NCBI GenBank assembly: GCA_020630495.1
Contig: JAHDBH010000005.1
Span: forward strand, 7,317-71,316
Direction: 5' to 3'
Source of the DNA: Saprospiraceae bacterium
Lineage (GTDB): Bacteria; Bacteroidota; Bacteroidia; Chitinophagales; Saprospiraceae
DNA length: 64,000 nt
Shown: positions 41,712 through 50,282 of the stretch, piece after piece
How positions within the stretch are numbered: the stretch's first letter is position 1
How the letters are laid out: every line of letters starts with the position of its first letter
Made by a program: the position numbers and the translations under genes
The notes under the pieces: model-generated
The model's database searches: none
What the model saw: the letters and a program-made list of their open reading frames with translations, nothing else
What the model was told of the DNA's origin: nothing

Positions 41712-42724
41712 AGCGATGTACTAGAGTGGATTTCTGATAAGTTCCACACATCACTGCTCTGGTATCTCAAGTGTCCATCAGCTATGTACATGGGTGAACT
41801 GATATTATTAGTGAAGAGCTGACCAGTTCCTAGGCCTTGGTACATGCCTTGTGGAATGGTCAGTGTGCTGACCCACTTTGCGATATGATAGAGGCCGACA
41901 TTAGACTCTAGCGCTGAAGTAACCCACCAGCCTATTCCTAGAGATTCTGCAGCTGCTATCCATCGTTCACTTGCAGCCACACCGCCGAGGAAACTGGGTT
42001 TTATGACTATATACTGCGGCATGATCTTGCTCAGAGCACACTTGGGGTCATCATCTCTCATAGCTATAAGCTCCTCGTCTAGCGCTATGGGCACCGGGCT
42101 GATAGTACAGAGTTCTGCCATATCATCTATATGGCCTGGCGGGATGGGTTGTTCTATACTGTGTATCTGTAGCTGTGCGAGAGTGTCAAGTAGTCTCAGT
42201 AGACCTTGTTTTTCTGAGGATCGTCCAGAGAATGCACCATTGGCATCCACACGTATCTGGATATCCGTGGCTGGATATTCTGATCGCAACTTATACAGTA
42301 TATCTAGCTCATCAGAGAGATCTATGGCGCCGATCTTTATTTTGATGCATCGATAGTTTTCGACTAGCTTTTGGCGGACACGCCTCTTCATAGTCTCATA
42401 ATCGCCCATCCATACCAGACCATTGATGGCGATGCCTTGTCCATCCTGCATCCACGTCGTACTGGCTTCTAGGCTCCAGTCTTGATAGCACTCTTTTGCC
42501 ATGGCAGCGGCGGGACTGATGCTGATGAGCTCCTGTATGCTGTGATCTGAGCGCATGTATGATGCCGCATCTGAGAAGGGATCAGGGCTCAGCCCATCGA
42601 TATATGAGTACTCGCCTATATGCTCCAGATCATCGCTAAGTATGTAGTAGCTTGGCTTTTCCAGCAGGACTCCTCGGGAGGTTCCAGCAGGAAATGAAAA
42701 CTTCAGATTTCTCTTACGGATCAC
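41708..42724 (-). CDS. menC: o-Succinylbenzoate synthase
   Basis: This 338-residue enolase-superfamily enzyme starts at a GTG and dehydrates the MenD/MenH product. The first catalytic lysine pair is in CIKIKIGAID. Metal ligands are in RVDANGAF (Asp), IEQPIPP (Glu) and ALDEELI (Asp/Glu), and the second lysine is in VIKPSFLGG. The N-terminal SFPAGTSRGVLLEKPSYYI loop is typical of Bacteroidota MenC. It is the first gene of the run, followed by menE, menF and menD. menB, menA and menH are not in the window. Confidence 0.93.
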   Translation of the reverse strand: MIRKRNLKFSFPAGTSRGVLLEKPSYYILSDDLEHIGEYSYIDGLSPDPFSDAASYMRSDHSIQELISISPAAAMAKECYQDWSLEASTTWMQDGQGIAINGLVWMGDYETMKRRVRQKLVENYRCIKIKIGAIDLSDELDILYKLRSEYPATDIQIRVDANGAFSGRSSEKQGLLRLLDTLAQLQIHSIEQPIPPGHIDDMAELCTISPVPIALDEELIAMRDDDPKCALSKIMPQYIVIKPSFLGGVAASERWIAAAESLGIGWWVTSALESNVGLYHIAKWVSTLTIPQGMYQGLGTGQLFTNNISSPMYIADGHLRYQSSDVWNLSEIHSSTSL

Positions 42725-42835
42725 ACTTTATAGAACAGTTGGTACGGTGCAAGGTTTTAGCTCTGTGTATCTGAAGTGTAAGCTTCTGATGGGATGAGCT
42801 CCCGTGAGTGTGAGAACTTCTGATAATATTGCGGC

Positions 42836-45800
42836 ATGTCTGTATCGAGTTTACCATTTTCAACGAGTAATACCTACCTGAAGGCAGTACGACGGATTCA
42901 GCGCCGTGCCGCATGGGGGTCATTCATCATGGCCGTATTGATTGCCGTGATATACTCTATCATGATGGAGGAGTCCTATCGATACGTAGAGGTGTTTTTG
43001 TTGGCGATAGTCAATTTTGGCGCATGTCTGATATTCCACTACACAGGTAAGCGCCAGTGGGAATTTATCACGAGTGTCTATGGTCTGATACCGTTGATAT
43101 TCTATGTTCAGTTAGCCTATCCCGAGATTAAGTTAGAATTTCTCTTTGCTATCGGAGCTGTCATCAAGATTCTCATTTATAAGCACGACCGTGAGCGTAT
43201 CACCGTACCGTACGCCCTGCTTATCTCTGTGGTGATATATATGATTGTGGTGCAGTATGTGATACCGTTTCCGCCATTTGTGCCGCGCGAAAATCAAGAA
43301 TTTACTGAAGCCTTTGTCGCCATATTCGGCGCTGTATCACTGGTACAGGTTTCCTACTGGGTCTATCATGTAGGTGAGCAAGAGCGTATGGAACTCAGAC
43401 GCTCTCTGGTCCAGTATCAATCATTCTATCTGAAGAGCTCTGATGGACTGTTGTCTGCGGACTATGAGAGTGGCAAAGTCATAGCGGCCAACAATTCTCT
43501 CTTGCATATGCTGGGTGGAGAGACACTATGTGAAAATCTTACTGTGAATGCCATATTCCAGGACGTGACGAATGCACAGGACCTAGAGGAGATGTGGAAT
43601 TCCCGATCAGACCCCAATGCGTCATTGCAAGTTCATTGTGAGAGGCGAGATGGTCGATCATTCCAAGCGCAAGTGATAGGATTCTATAGGAGCGATGACG
43701 GCGTCGTCTCGCTAGGTGTACGAGATGTGGAGAAGGAGATACGCTACATGCAAGAGCTCGAGCGTGGCGAGCGTCGCTTCAGGAGTCTGGTAGATTCCAT
43801 TCCCTCTGGTATACTCGCACTGGACAGTAGTGGTCAGGTGGTGTTTAATTCAGCTACAGCCAGAAGTATTCTAGGATATCATGGAGATGAGCCAGTAGGA
43901 CTTAACTGGCACGATATCGTAGCCGAAACGGATCGCGCCAACACCGATCTGGCGCTGGTGGACAACCATCCGAGAGGAGTTATCAACTACTACACGCGAT
44001 TTATGCTTTCTGATGGTGAGTCGATCGATGTGATGTGTCGTGTGACAAGAATTGCCGATGTTGCCATCCAGGGAGAGTACCTGGCGGTATTCACTGATAT
44101 CACCTCCGAAACCGCTACTCAAAAAGAGCTAGCTAGGACGGCCTCTTACCTCCAAGGCCTCCTCGCAGCAACACCGAGTGAGATTCTTATACTCAATGCT
44201 GACTACCAAGTGCAGCTCTACAATGAAGCCTCGCGTGAGCGCTATCTGCGGATGTATGGCGTAGTGCTAGATCTAGATAAGCGCTTGTCTCATAAGCGAT
44301 ACGATCGCATACCATCAGACTACAAGCAAAATTTCATAGAGTCTCAGAAACGTGGCGCCTACCAGGTGGAGCTCGATGACGAAGACAAGCAAGGTCGTCC
44401 TGCTAGATATCAAGCAGTTTACCTTACCATACGCAATGCATTTGAGATCATAGGATATCTGGAAATAAGACGAGATATCACAGAATTACTGAAGAGAGAG
44501 CGAGAGCTGGAATCCAGTAGAACATCCTACAAATCGATATTTCAAAATAGCTCAGATGGCATCATCATTTTGGATTCTGATTGCAAAACTGTAATGGATG
44601 CTAATGAAAGAGCTAGGGAGTTACTAAAGCTATCCTCTGACAAAGTACTGATCGGAAGTGATCTCACAGAGTATCTTGATATAGATAGCACATCAAGTTC
44701 ATCCAATGCCTTAGATACATCCTATCCTGGAACATTTGGACAGTTACAACACTATCAGACACCCTCAGGAGAATACTTCTGGTATGAGCTGAAGCTCATT
44801 GAAACAGAGATTGATGATAAGAAAAATTATATCTGCTTCTTGGTAGATGTAGACAGACGGTACAGACTCCTATCAGAGAATATTGAAAAAAATCAACTGC
44901 TTGAAAATTTCATGTCCATCTCCAGACTGGGAATTGATATCATAGAAATTCTGGAAGTCACGGGCAATGGACCCAGAGGTGTAGTACAGTATCGCAATGA
45001 TAATATGAGGCGCTATCTGAAGAGTAGGGGTGCAAGTAAGCTTTTTGGACAAGGTGATCTACTCTTTGATTTTGAGGCAGAGCCCAGTGATCTTTCGATG
45101 GAGTACCAGAATATCGCACTAGAGCTTGATGAAGATGGGTTTTCTGAAGCGGAATTGCAGATGGAAATCGATGGTGAACAGCTGATATTTAGATGTCGAC
45201 TCCAGCTCATCACGCTAAGGGACAAAGTGATATTCATCAGAGTGCTAGAAGATGTATCAGAGCGAGTCCATCAGGAGCGTGAGATCAAGCGTCAGATGGC
45301 ACTCCTAGATCAGACCAATGTGACCCTAGAAAAGTACATCGAGTCAAATCTGCAACTAGAAAACTTTGCTTACATTGCCTCTCACGATCTGCGAGCACCT
45401 CTCAGAGCAATCATGAGTTTTTCTAATCTTCTGGATGAGAAGTATCGATCAGGGATGGATGCCAAGGCGCAGACGTATCTCGACATTATCAAGCGTAGCT
45501 CAATCAATATGCTCGCTTTTATTGATGATTTGCTTCTCTTTTCTAGAGTCAATACCCAGGATCTGCAGATAGAGAGCTTTGAAGCCTACTCGCTGCAGTC
45601 CGTGTTGCATGAGGAGTTTGATCATGCGATCGTAGACAAGCGCGGATCGCTGCAGTTTCATGGCTGGAATGAAGTGCTTCTAGGAGATAAGACCAAGCTT
45701 AAGATCGTCTTACAAAATCTCATAAGCAACGCCATAAAGTTCTGCAAAGTAGACGTGCCACCAGAGATTCACTGCAAACTAGAGAGGACAGGTAGTGCCT

Positions 45801-46048
45801 ACGTCATCACTGTATCGGATAATGGCATAGGCTTTGAAGAAAAGTATCGTGAAAAGATCTTTCAGATATTTGAAAAGCTTCATTCTCATGACAAATACGA
45901 GGGCACAGGTCTTGGACTCGCCATTAGCTCCAAAATCGTAAAAAAACATAAGGGCAGTATCACTGTTTCGAGTGTGCCTGATGCCGGAACTACCTTTACC
46001 ATCACGATTGATGAAAAACTCCTAAATACGTCGCCAGCAAGTGCCTAG
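42836..46048 (+). CDS. Membrane-bound multi-PAS sensor histidine kinase
   Basis: This protein has 1070 residues. Six membrane helices occupy about residues 25-190 with short loops. At least four PAS-like modules follow (about 195-310, 315-430, 440-560, 570-690), and a fifth weaker one lies before the kinase core. The H-box FAYIASHDLRAPLRAI places the phosphoacceptor at His850; the N-box is QNLISNAIKFC and the G-boxes are VSDNGIGFEE and GTGLGLAISSKIV. It senses an unknown intracellular or membrane cue. Its last eight bases overlap a ferredoxin gene, and two response regulators lie downstream, so it probably acts with them. Confidence 0.93.
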   Translation: MSVSSLPFSTSNTYLKAVRRIQRRAAWGSFIMAVLIAVIYSIMMEESYRYVEVFLLAIVNFGACLIFHYTGKRQWEFITSVYGLIPLIFYVQLAYPEIKLEFLFAIGAVIKILIYKHDRERITVPYALLISVVIYMIVVQYVIPFPPFVPRENQEFTEAFVAIFGAVSLVQVSYWVYHVGEQERMELRRSLVQYQSFYLKSSDGLLSADYESGKVIAANNSLLHMLGGETLCENLTVNAIFQDVTNAQDLEEMWNSRSDPNASLQVHCERRDGRSFQAQVIGFYRSDDGVVSLGVRDVEKEIRYMQELERGERRFRSLVDSIPSGILALDSSGQVVFNSATARSILGYHGDEPVGLNWHDIVAETDRANTDLALVDNHPRGVINYYTRFMLSDGESIDVMCRVTRIADVAIQGEYLAVFTDITSETATQKELARTASYLQGLLAATPSEILILNADYQVQLYNEASRERYLRMYGVVLDLDKRLSHKRYDRIPSDYKQNFIESQKRGAYQVELDDEDKQGRPARYQAVYLTIRNAFEIIGYLEIRRDITELLKRERELESSRTSYKSIFQNSSDGIIILDSDCKTVMDANERARELLKLSSDKVLIGSDLTEYLDIDSTSSSSNALDTSYPGTFGQLQHYQTPSGEYFWYELKLIETEIDDKKNYICFLVDVDRRYRLLSENIEKNQLLENFMSISRLGIDIIEILEVTGNGPRGVVQYRNDNMRRYLKSRGASKLFGQGDLLFDFEAEPSDLSMEYQNIALELDEDGFSEAELQMEIDGEQLIFRCRLQLITLRDKVIFIRVLEDVSERVHQEREIKRQMALLDQTNVTLEKYIESNLQLENFAYIASHDLRAPLRAIMSFSNLLDEKYRSGMDAKAQTYLDIIKRSSINMLAFIDDLLLFSRVNTQDLQIESFEAYSLQSVLHEEFDHAIVDKRGSLQFHGWNEVLLGDKTKLKIVLQNLISNAIKFCKVDVPPEIHCKLERTGSAYVITVSDNGIGFEEKYREKIFQIFEKLHSHDKYEGTGLGLAISSKIVKKHKGSITVSSVPDAGTTFTITIDEKLLNTSPASA

Positions 46049-46382
46049 AGATATCACCATATACGTAGAAGATCGGGAGGGTGCGCAGCACTCCTTAGTC
46101 ACTCCTACTGATGTAGATCTCAATCTTATGGAACTGTGCAAGGCTTATGCACTGCCCGTAGAAGGGATCTGTGGAGGTATGGCACTGTGTGCTTCTTGCC
46201 ATGTCTACATCACTTCAGATCATGAGCTCGACGAGCCCAGTGACTCCGAAGAGGATATGCTAGATCAAGCATTCTTCGTAGAGGATCATAGTCGCTTAGC
46301 CTGCCAGATAAAAATTACACCAGACATAGATGAGCTCAAGTGTATCTTGGCGCCTGTGGACTCCGATACCATAAGTATATAA
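46041..46382 (+). CDS. 2Fe-2S ferredoxin (adrenodoxin type)
   Basis: The 113-residue protein starts at a GTG inside the histidine kinase gene. Cluster cysteines are in CGGMALCASCHVYI and ACQI, with the acidic helix SEEDMLDQAFF between them. It is paralogous to the fdx gene at 16331 but differs through most of its length. The overlap with the kinase gene and nine-base gap to fumarylacetoacetase show co-transcription. Its partner could be an oxygenase in tyrosine or phenylalanine breakdown encoded elsewhere, or the PAS sensor; both are inferences. Confidence 0.9.
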   Translation: MPRDITIYVEDREGAQHSLVTPTDVDLNLMELCKAYALPVEGICGGMALCASCHVYITSDHELDEPSDSEEDMLDQAFFVEDHSRLACQIKITPDIDELKCILAPVDSDTISI

Positions 46383-46391
46383 ATTGATGAC

Positions 46392-47639
46392 ATGCACAAT
46401 TGCTGGATAGAATATGACCATACATCAGACTTTAGTCTTTATAATCTTCCCTACGGAGTCTTTAGATATGACGGAAGGTATGGAGTAGGGGTCGCTATCG
46501 GTGATCAAGTCATAGACATGACAGCCGTGGCTCATATAGAGCAATTCCAGCAGGAGCTGAAGATACCAGCAGAGGTATTTGCACGTCCAGTGCTCAATGA
46601 CTACATCGCTCAAGGCCCTGCCAAGCATCGCGAAGTCAGAAAATATCTGACACGCGAGCTCACTGATGTTCAGTCTTATCTACGAGATCATCAGGTACTC
46701 CTTTCTCAGAGCGATGTCGAGATGGTACTGCCTGTACGAGTGCCAAATTATACGGACTTCTACTCTTCTAGAGATCACGCCACCAATGTCGGCAAGATGT
46801 TTAGAGATCCTGAGAATGCTCTATTGCCCAATTGGCTGCATATGCCCGTAGCCTACCACGGACGGGCGAGTAGCATAGTGGTGAGTGGTACGGATCTGCA
46901 CAGACCCTGTGGCCAGCAGATGCCCAAGGACGCGGAGACTCCCGTATACGGACCATGTCGACTCCTCGACTTTGAGTTGGAGATGGCCTTCATCATCGGT
47001 AAAGCCAACGAACTAGGCAGACCTATCAGTACGGCAGATGCTGATGATCATATATTCGGATTGGTCTTGTTCAATGACTGGTCAGCCCGAGACATACAGA
47101 AGTGGGAATATGTTCCTCTCGGACCATTTCTGGGCAAAAACTGGGGCAGCTCAGTCAGTCCGTGGGTCGTGCCACTGGACGCTATAGAGAAGTTTCGCGT
47201 ACCAGGTCCGGCTCAGTCACCAGAGGTATTGCCATATCTCAAGTATGAGGGGGATCGCCACTACGATATATCCCTTGAGGTCGCTATACAGCCTGATGAC
47301 ATGGATGAGACTACGATAGTGCGTAGTAACTACAGACACCTTTACTGGAACATGGCCCAGCAGCTGGCACACCATACGATAAATGGTTGCAATATGCAGA
47401 TAGGGGACATGCTAGCTTCTGGCACCATCAGCGGCCCGACGGAGTCCTCCTTTGGATCTATGCTCGAACTCAGCTGGGCTGGAAAGAAAGACGTAGAACT
47501 AGTAGGTGGACAGAAGCGGAAGTTTATCCACGACGGTGATCGCGTGATCATGCGGGCTTTCGCCCAAAATAATGATTGCAGAGTCGGATTTGGAGAAGTA
47601 CGAACCAAGATATTGCCCTCACATAAAACCAAAAGTTGA
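46392..47639 (+). CDS. fahA: Fumarylacetoacetase
   Basis: This 415-residue enzyme performs the last step of tyrosine catabolism, hydrolysing fumarylacetoacetate to fumarate and acetoacetate. The N-terminal SH3-like domain starts FSLYNLPYGVF. Catalytic and metal-binding blocks are DFYSSRDHATNVGKMFR, PVAYHGRASSIVVSG, LDFELEMAFIIGK and LFNDWSARDIQKWEYVPLGPF. The C-terminal core has GDMLASGTISGP. Length and spacing are those of the eukaryotic-type FAH. It sits between a ferredoxin and a response regulator, an unusual place for a catabolic gene. Confidence 0.96.
   Translation: MHNCWIEYDHTSDFSLYNLPYGVFRYDGRYGVGVAIGDQVIDMTAVAHIEQFQQELKIPAEVFARPVLNDYIAQGPAKHREVRKYLTRELTDVQSYLRDHQVLLSQSDVEMVLPVRVPNYTDFYSSRDHATNVGKMFRDPENALLPNWLHMPVAYHGRASSIVVSGTDLHRPCGQQMPKDAETPVYGPCRLLDFELEMAFIIGKANELGRPISTADADDHIFGLVLFNDWSARDIQKWEYVPLGPFLGKNWGSSVSPWVVPLDAIEKFRVPGPAQSPEVLPYLKYEGDRHYDISLEVAIQPDDMDETTIVRSNYRHLYWNMAQQLAHHTINGCNMQIGDMLASGTISGPTESSFGSMLELSWAGKKDVELVGGQKRKFIHDGDRVIMRAFAQNNDCRVGFGEVRTKILPSHKTKS
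47554..47570 (-). repeat. GAAA mini-hairpin copy 10 (stem GGGC/GCCC, flank ATTTT)
   Basis: On the minus strand ATTTT precedes GGGC, GAAA and GCCC, antisense to fahA. The flank departs from CATTT, the stem is perfect. Confidence 0.65.
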
Positions 47640-47640
47640 T

Positions 47641-48579
47641 ATGACGAAGAGAATATTAATCATCGATGATTACGAATCTGATAGAATGCTCTATAAAGAA
47701 TATCTCGATGACCAGGGATATGAATTTATGGAAGCCAGTGATGGAGACGAAGCATCGCAGCTCCTCACACGCCAGGTGCCAGACGTGATTTTGCTGGATT
47801 GGCAAATGCCAAAGATGAATGGCTTAGAGTTGCTCAAGGAGATTGATCAGCAATTTGACATCAAGGGCACGCCAGTCATTATGATCACAGGTATGCAACA
47901 AGAAGAAGTGCGCAAGCAAGCCTTTGATCACGGCAGTGTAGACTTTCTTTCTAAGCCGGTGGATCAGACCGATCTTCAAGTCCGTGTGAAAAGGGCAATG
48001 GAGTCCTCTGAGGCGTACATGGGCCTCAAGAGTAAGATAGGCAAGGTCAATGAACTCAACAAAAAGGTAGAAATCCAGAAATCTGAGATTGCTAAACTCC
48101 AGCAGATAGTAGGCAGTGCCGAAGGTAATCTCAGCGAGGCTTCTCAACTAGCCTCCATGCAGCTCATTGCCTATGAGTCAGATCACCAGAGTATCCAGAA
48201 TCAACTCAGAGACCTACTTACTCTGATAGAGTCGCTGGTCACGCATGCTGAGTCAGACTCACATCTGAGAGCCAAAGCTCTAGAGCTCCAATCTAGGATG
48301 TCAGAGCTAAGTAGACAGGATATAGGCTGGAAAGGTATGCAGGTATACGCCCAGAAGGTCTTCCCAGGCCTTCTCCCGAAGCTGCAGCTCAAGTACCCCG
48401 GCCTTACTGTACAGGATATCAAGCACTGCATCTATGTCAAGATGGGCATGAATACAGCCACTGTCAGTGAAATGCTCGGAGTCAGTGAAAAATCCATCAC
48501 AGTCATCAGAGATCGAATCAGAAGCAAATTTGATCTTCAGCTAGATGATAGCCTTACAGAGTATATAGCTCAATTGTAA
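47641..48579 (+). CDS. Response regulator with coiled coil and C-terminal HTH-like domain
   Basis: The protein has 312 residues from the ATG at 47641, one base after fahA. A CheY-like receiver occupies about 1-120, with phosphoacceptor Asp53 in LLDWQMPKMNG and the lysine in FLSKPVD. A coiled-coil linker of about 125-180 follows, then an extended helical segment. The C-terminal helix-turn-helix-like segment (HCIYVKMGMNTATVSEMLGVSEKSITVIRDRIRSKF) resembles LuxR/sigma-4 DNA-binding helices. It likely controls transcription in response to the upstream kinase. Confidence 0.88.
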   Translation: MTKRILIIDDYESDRMLYKEYLDDQGYEFMEASDGDEASQLLTRQVPDVILLDWQMPKMNGLELLKEIDQQFDIKGTPVIMITGMQQEEVRKQAFDHGSVDFLSKPVDQTDLQVRVKRAMESSEAYMGLKSKIGKVNELNKKVEIQKSEIAKLQQIVGSAEGNLSEASQLASMQLIAYESDHQSIQNQLRDLLTLIESLVTHAESDSHLRAKALELQSRMSELSRQDIGWKGMQVYAQKVFPGLLPKLQLKYPGLTVQDIKHCIYVKMGMNTATVSEMLGVSEKSITVIRDRIRSKFDLQLDDSLTEYIAQL

Positions 48580-48638
48580 TTCAATTACACTTTTTGTCAG
48601 GAATTTGAATCTTGGGCTAAAATATCATTCGGGTTAGT

Positions 48639-48646
48639 TACCTTTA
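48639..48646 (+). promoter_or_regulatory. Possible -7 element TACCTTTA for the second response regulator
   Basis: TACCTTTA lies 15 bases (start to start) before the ATG at 48654, one change from TAnnTTTG. It would give this gene its own short-leader transcript. Confidence 0.3.
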
Positions 48647-48653
48647 TATCATC

Positions 48654-49121
48654 ATGGAGCAAATTTTAGTAGTCGATGATAATCCAGGTGACATCCTCTT
48701 GATTATCGAAGCGCTGAATACAAGTCAAAGACCAGAGCTTTCTATCCACGTCCTCAGTGATGGATCAGAAGTCCTGCCATACCTCCGAGAGAGAGACTTT
48801 GAGGTAGATCTTATCTTCATGGATATGGCTACACCCAAGGTCTCTGGCACAGAGTTGCTGTCATCGATTTCTGCCGAGACATCTCAGGGCTGTCCACCCA
48901 TCATAGCGTGGTCGTCTGATATCGAACATGAAGATCCTGAGCGGCTCGCGCACATCTACGACGCTGGAGCTAATACCATCGTAGCTAAGCCGATGTACTT
49001 CTTGGAGTTGCAATCTGTGGTGCATCGAGTACTAGATTACTGGCTCGAGATAGCCCTCATCCCATGCGTAGCTGACATGAATACTAAGAGGACGCTAAGC
49101 GCTTCAGTGAAGCAGAAGTAG
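48654..49121 (+). CDS. Single-domain response regulator (Rcp1-like)
   Basis: This 155-residue receiver-only protein has acidic residues VDDNPGD, phosphoacceptor Asp57 in FMDMATPKVSG, the serine in AWSSD and lysine in VAKPM. The NPGD after the acidic pair and the helix 2 position are like Rcp1-type phytochrome partners. It lacks an output domain, so it may act as a phosphate sink or a diffusible partner. It may receive phosphate from the kinase at 42836. Confidence 0.9.
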   Translation: MEQILVVDDNPGDILLIIEALNTSQRPELSIHVLSDGSEVLPYLRERDFEVDLIFMDMATPKVSGTELLSSISAETSQGCPPIIAWSSDIEHEDPERLAHIYDAGANTIVAKPMYFLELQSVVHRVLDYWLEIALIPCVADMNTKRTLSASVKQK

Positions 49122-49137
49122 TAAGGGAAATCTTGAC

Positions 49138-49434
49138 CTAGCTGAGTAAGTCCTTGAGCTTCATAGCTAGAGCCATATCACCCTTTACCTTGATCTTACC
49201 TGTCATGACGGCCATCATAGGATTGAGCTCGCCTTTCACTGTCTTGAGAAAGCTATCCATACTCATAGCTATAGTGCAATCGGCATCTTCATCTACGCCT
49301 CGCACTTGGTTTTCGCTACCCGTGCCATCTACTATGACTGGCTCATCATCAATCATGAGCTTGAGTTTCTTGCCTATAGCAGGTACTGATGAGGCTCTGG
49401 AAGCAAATTCTTTGCGTATATCTGATATGTCCAT
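49138..49434 (-). CDS. SCP2-type sterol-carrier/lipid-binding protein
   Basis: This 98-residue protein consists of a single SCP2 domain: FASRASSVPAIGKKLKLMIDDEPVIVD, DCTIAMSMDSFLKTVKGELNPMMAVMTGKIKVKGDMALAMKL. SCP2 folds bind fatty acyl or other lipophilic ligands. The C-terminal block (GELNPMMAVMTGKIKVKGD) is well conserved in the family. The ligand is not known in this organism. A possible TACATTTA -7 box is upstream at 49460-49467. Confidence 0.88.
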   Translation of the reverse strand: MDISDIRKEFASRASSVPAIGKKLKLMIDDEPVIVDGTGSENQVRGVDEDADCTIAMSMDSFLKTVKGELNPMMAVMTGKIKVKGDMALAMKLKDLLS

Positions 49435-49493
49435 GTGTAGTGCGAGTATATGTGTTGAGTAAATGTAAGATCTATTGAGATGATGGATGGGAT

Positions 49494-50243
49494 TTATAGC
49501 TCAAAATCATGTGGACTCCTGCCTATGTCTGCTGGAGCATCTCCCGATGCAAGATCTTGGATAAACTCTATATCCTTGCCAGCTATACTGTGTACCGTGG
49601 ATATCCATGCTCCACTGTCGATCTGCTTCCAGCCAGACCAGCTCGATGCCATGCCGCCTACTGGAATGATACTTACCCACATACGCCACTCGTAGGGTCG
49701 ACCATTTTCATCCAAGAGATAGACATAACTGTCTCCTGGGGTCACCCCACCAGAGTCGTGCGTGACTTTCAGACCCTCTTTGCCATCATCGAGCTGTACT
49801 ACTGATAGAGTCACACCAGGATCGCGGATCTTCTCTATAGGCTGTAGCCAGTAGCTATCATTACACCAGATGCTCCAGGCATGATCGTAGGCGTCTGCGG
49901 CTGCATCACCACTGAGCTCTTCACCACCAGAGAAGGCCGTATATTCCTGAGTCTTAGTTCTTAGCCTGACTTCTTTATCTTCCCATTCTATGATGACCAC
50001 ATCATCTTCTCTATTCCAGGCGTACTTATTCCTTCCAGTGAAGTTCCATGATACGTACTTGGTTGCGGCCCAGGCGTCCTGATTGACTGCAGCTTCCATG
50101 CGCTGGGCCATGCTCTCGGCCGATTTGTCTACTGTATCCGTAGGTAGAGGCTTATGCAGGATCATTCCCCAGATTAACAGGCCTATCGCTATCAGGGCAA
50201 GTGCGCTAAGCGTAAAGATGAGGACACGCTTTAGTAGTTTCAT
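49494..50243 (-). CDS. Membrane-anchored periplasmic protein of unknown function
   Basis: The protein has 249 residues from the ATG at 50243. One N-terminal helix (RVLIFTLSALALIAIGLLIWGMIL) anchors a soluble domain rich in tryptophan (WAATKYVSWNF, WNREDDVVIIEWEDKEV, AWSIWCNDSYWLQP, EWRMWVSIIPVGGM). This pattern resembles uncharacterised Bacteroidota proteins, some of which have a LolA-like fold, but I do not recognise a named family. Nothing shows catalysis. It is divergent from the TonB receptor gene. Confidence 0.75.
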   Translation of the reverse strand: MKLLKRVLIFTLSALALIAIGLLIWGMILHKPLPTDTVDKSAESMAQRMEAAVNQDAWAATKYVSWNFTGRNKYAWNREDDVVIIEWEDKEVRLRTKTQEYTAFSGGEELSGDAAADAYDHAWSIWCNDSYWLQPIEKIRDPGVTLSVVQLDDGKEGLKVTHDSGGVTPGDSYVYLLDENGRPYEWRMWVSIIPVGGMASSWSGWKQIDSGAWISTVHSIAGKDIEFIQDLASGDAPADIGRSPHDFEL

Positions 50244-50282
50244 GCTGAGTGAACATATCATATCAGCGATGGTTGGGAGAAG

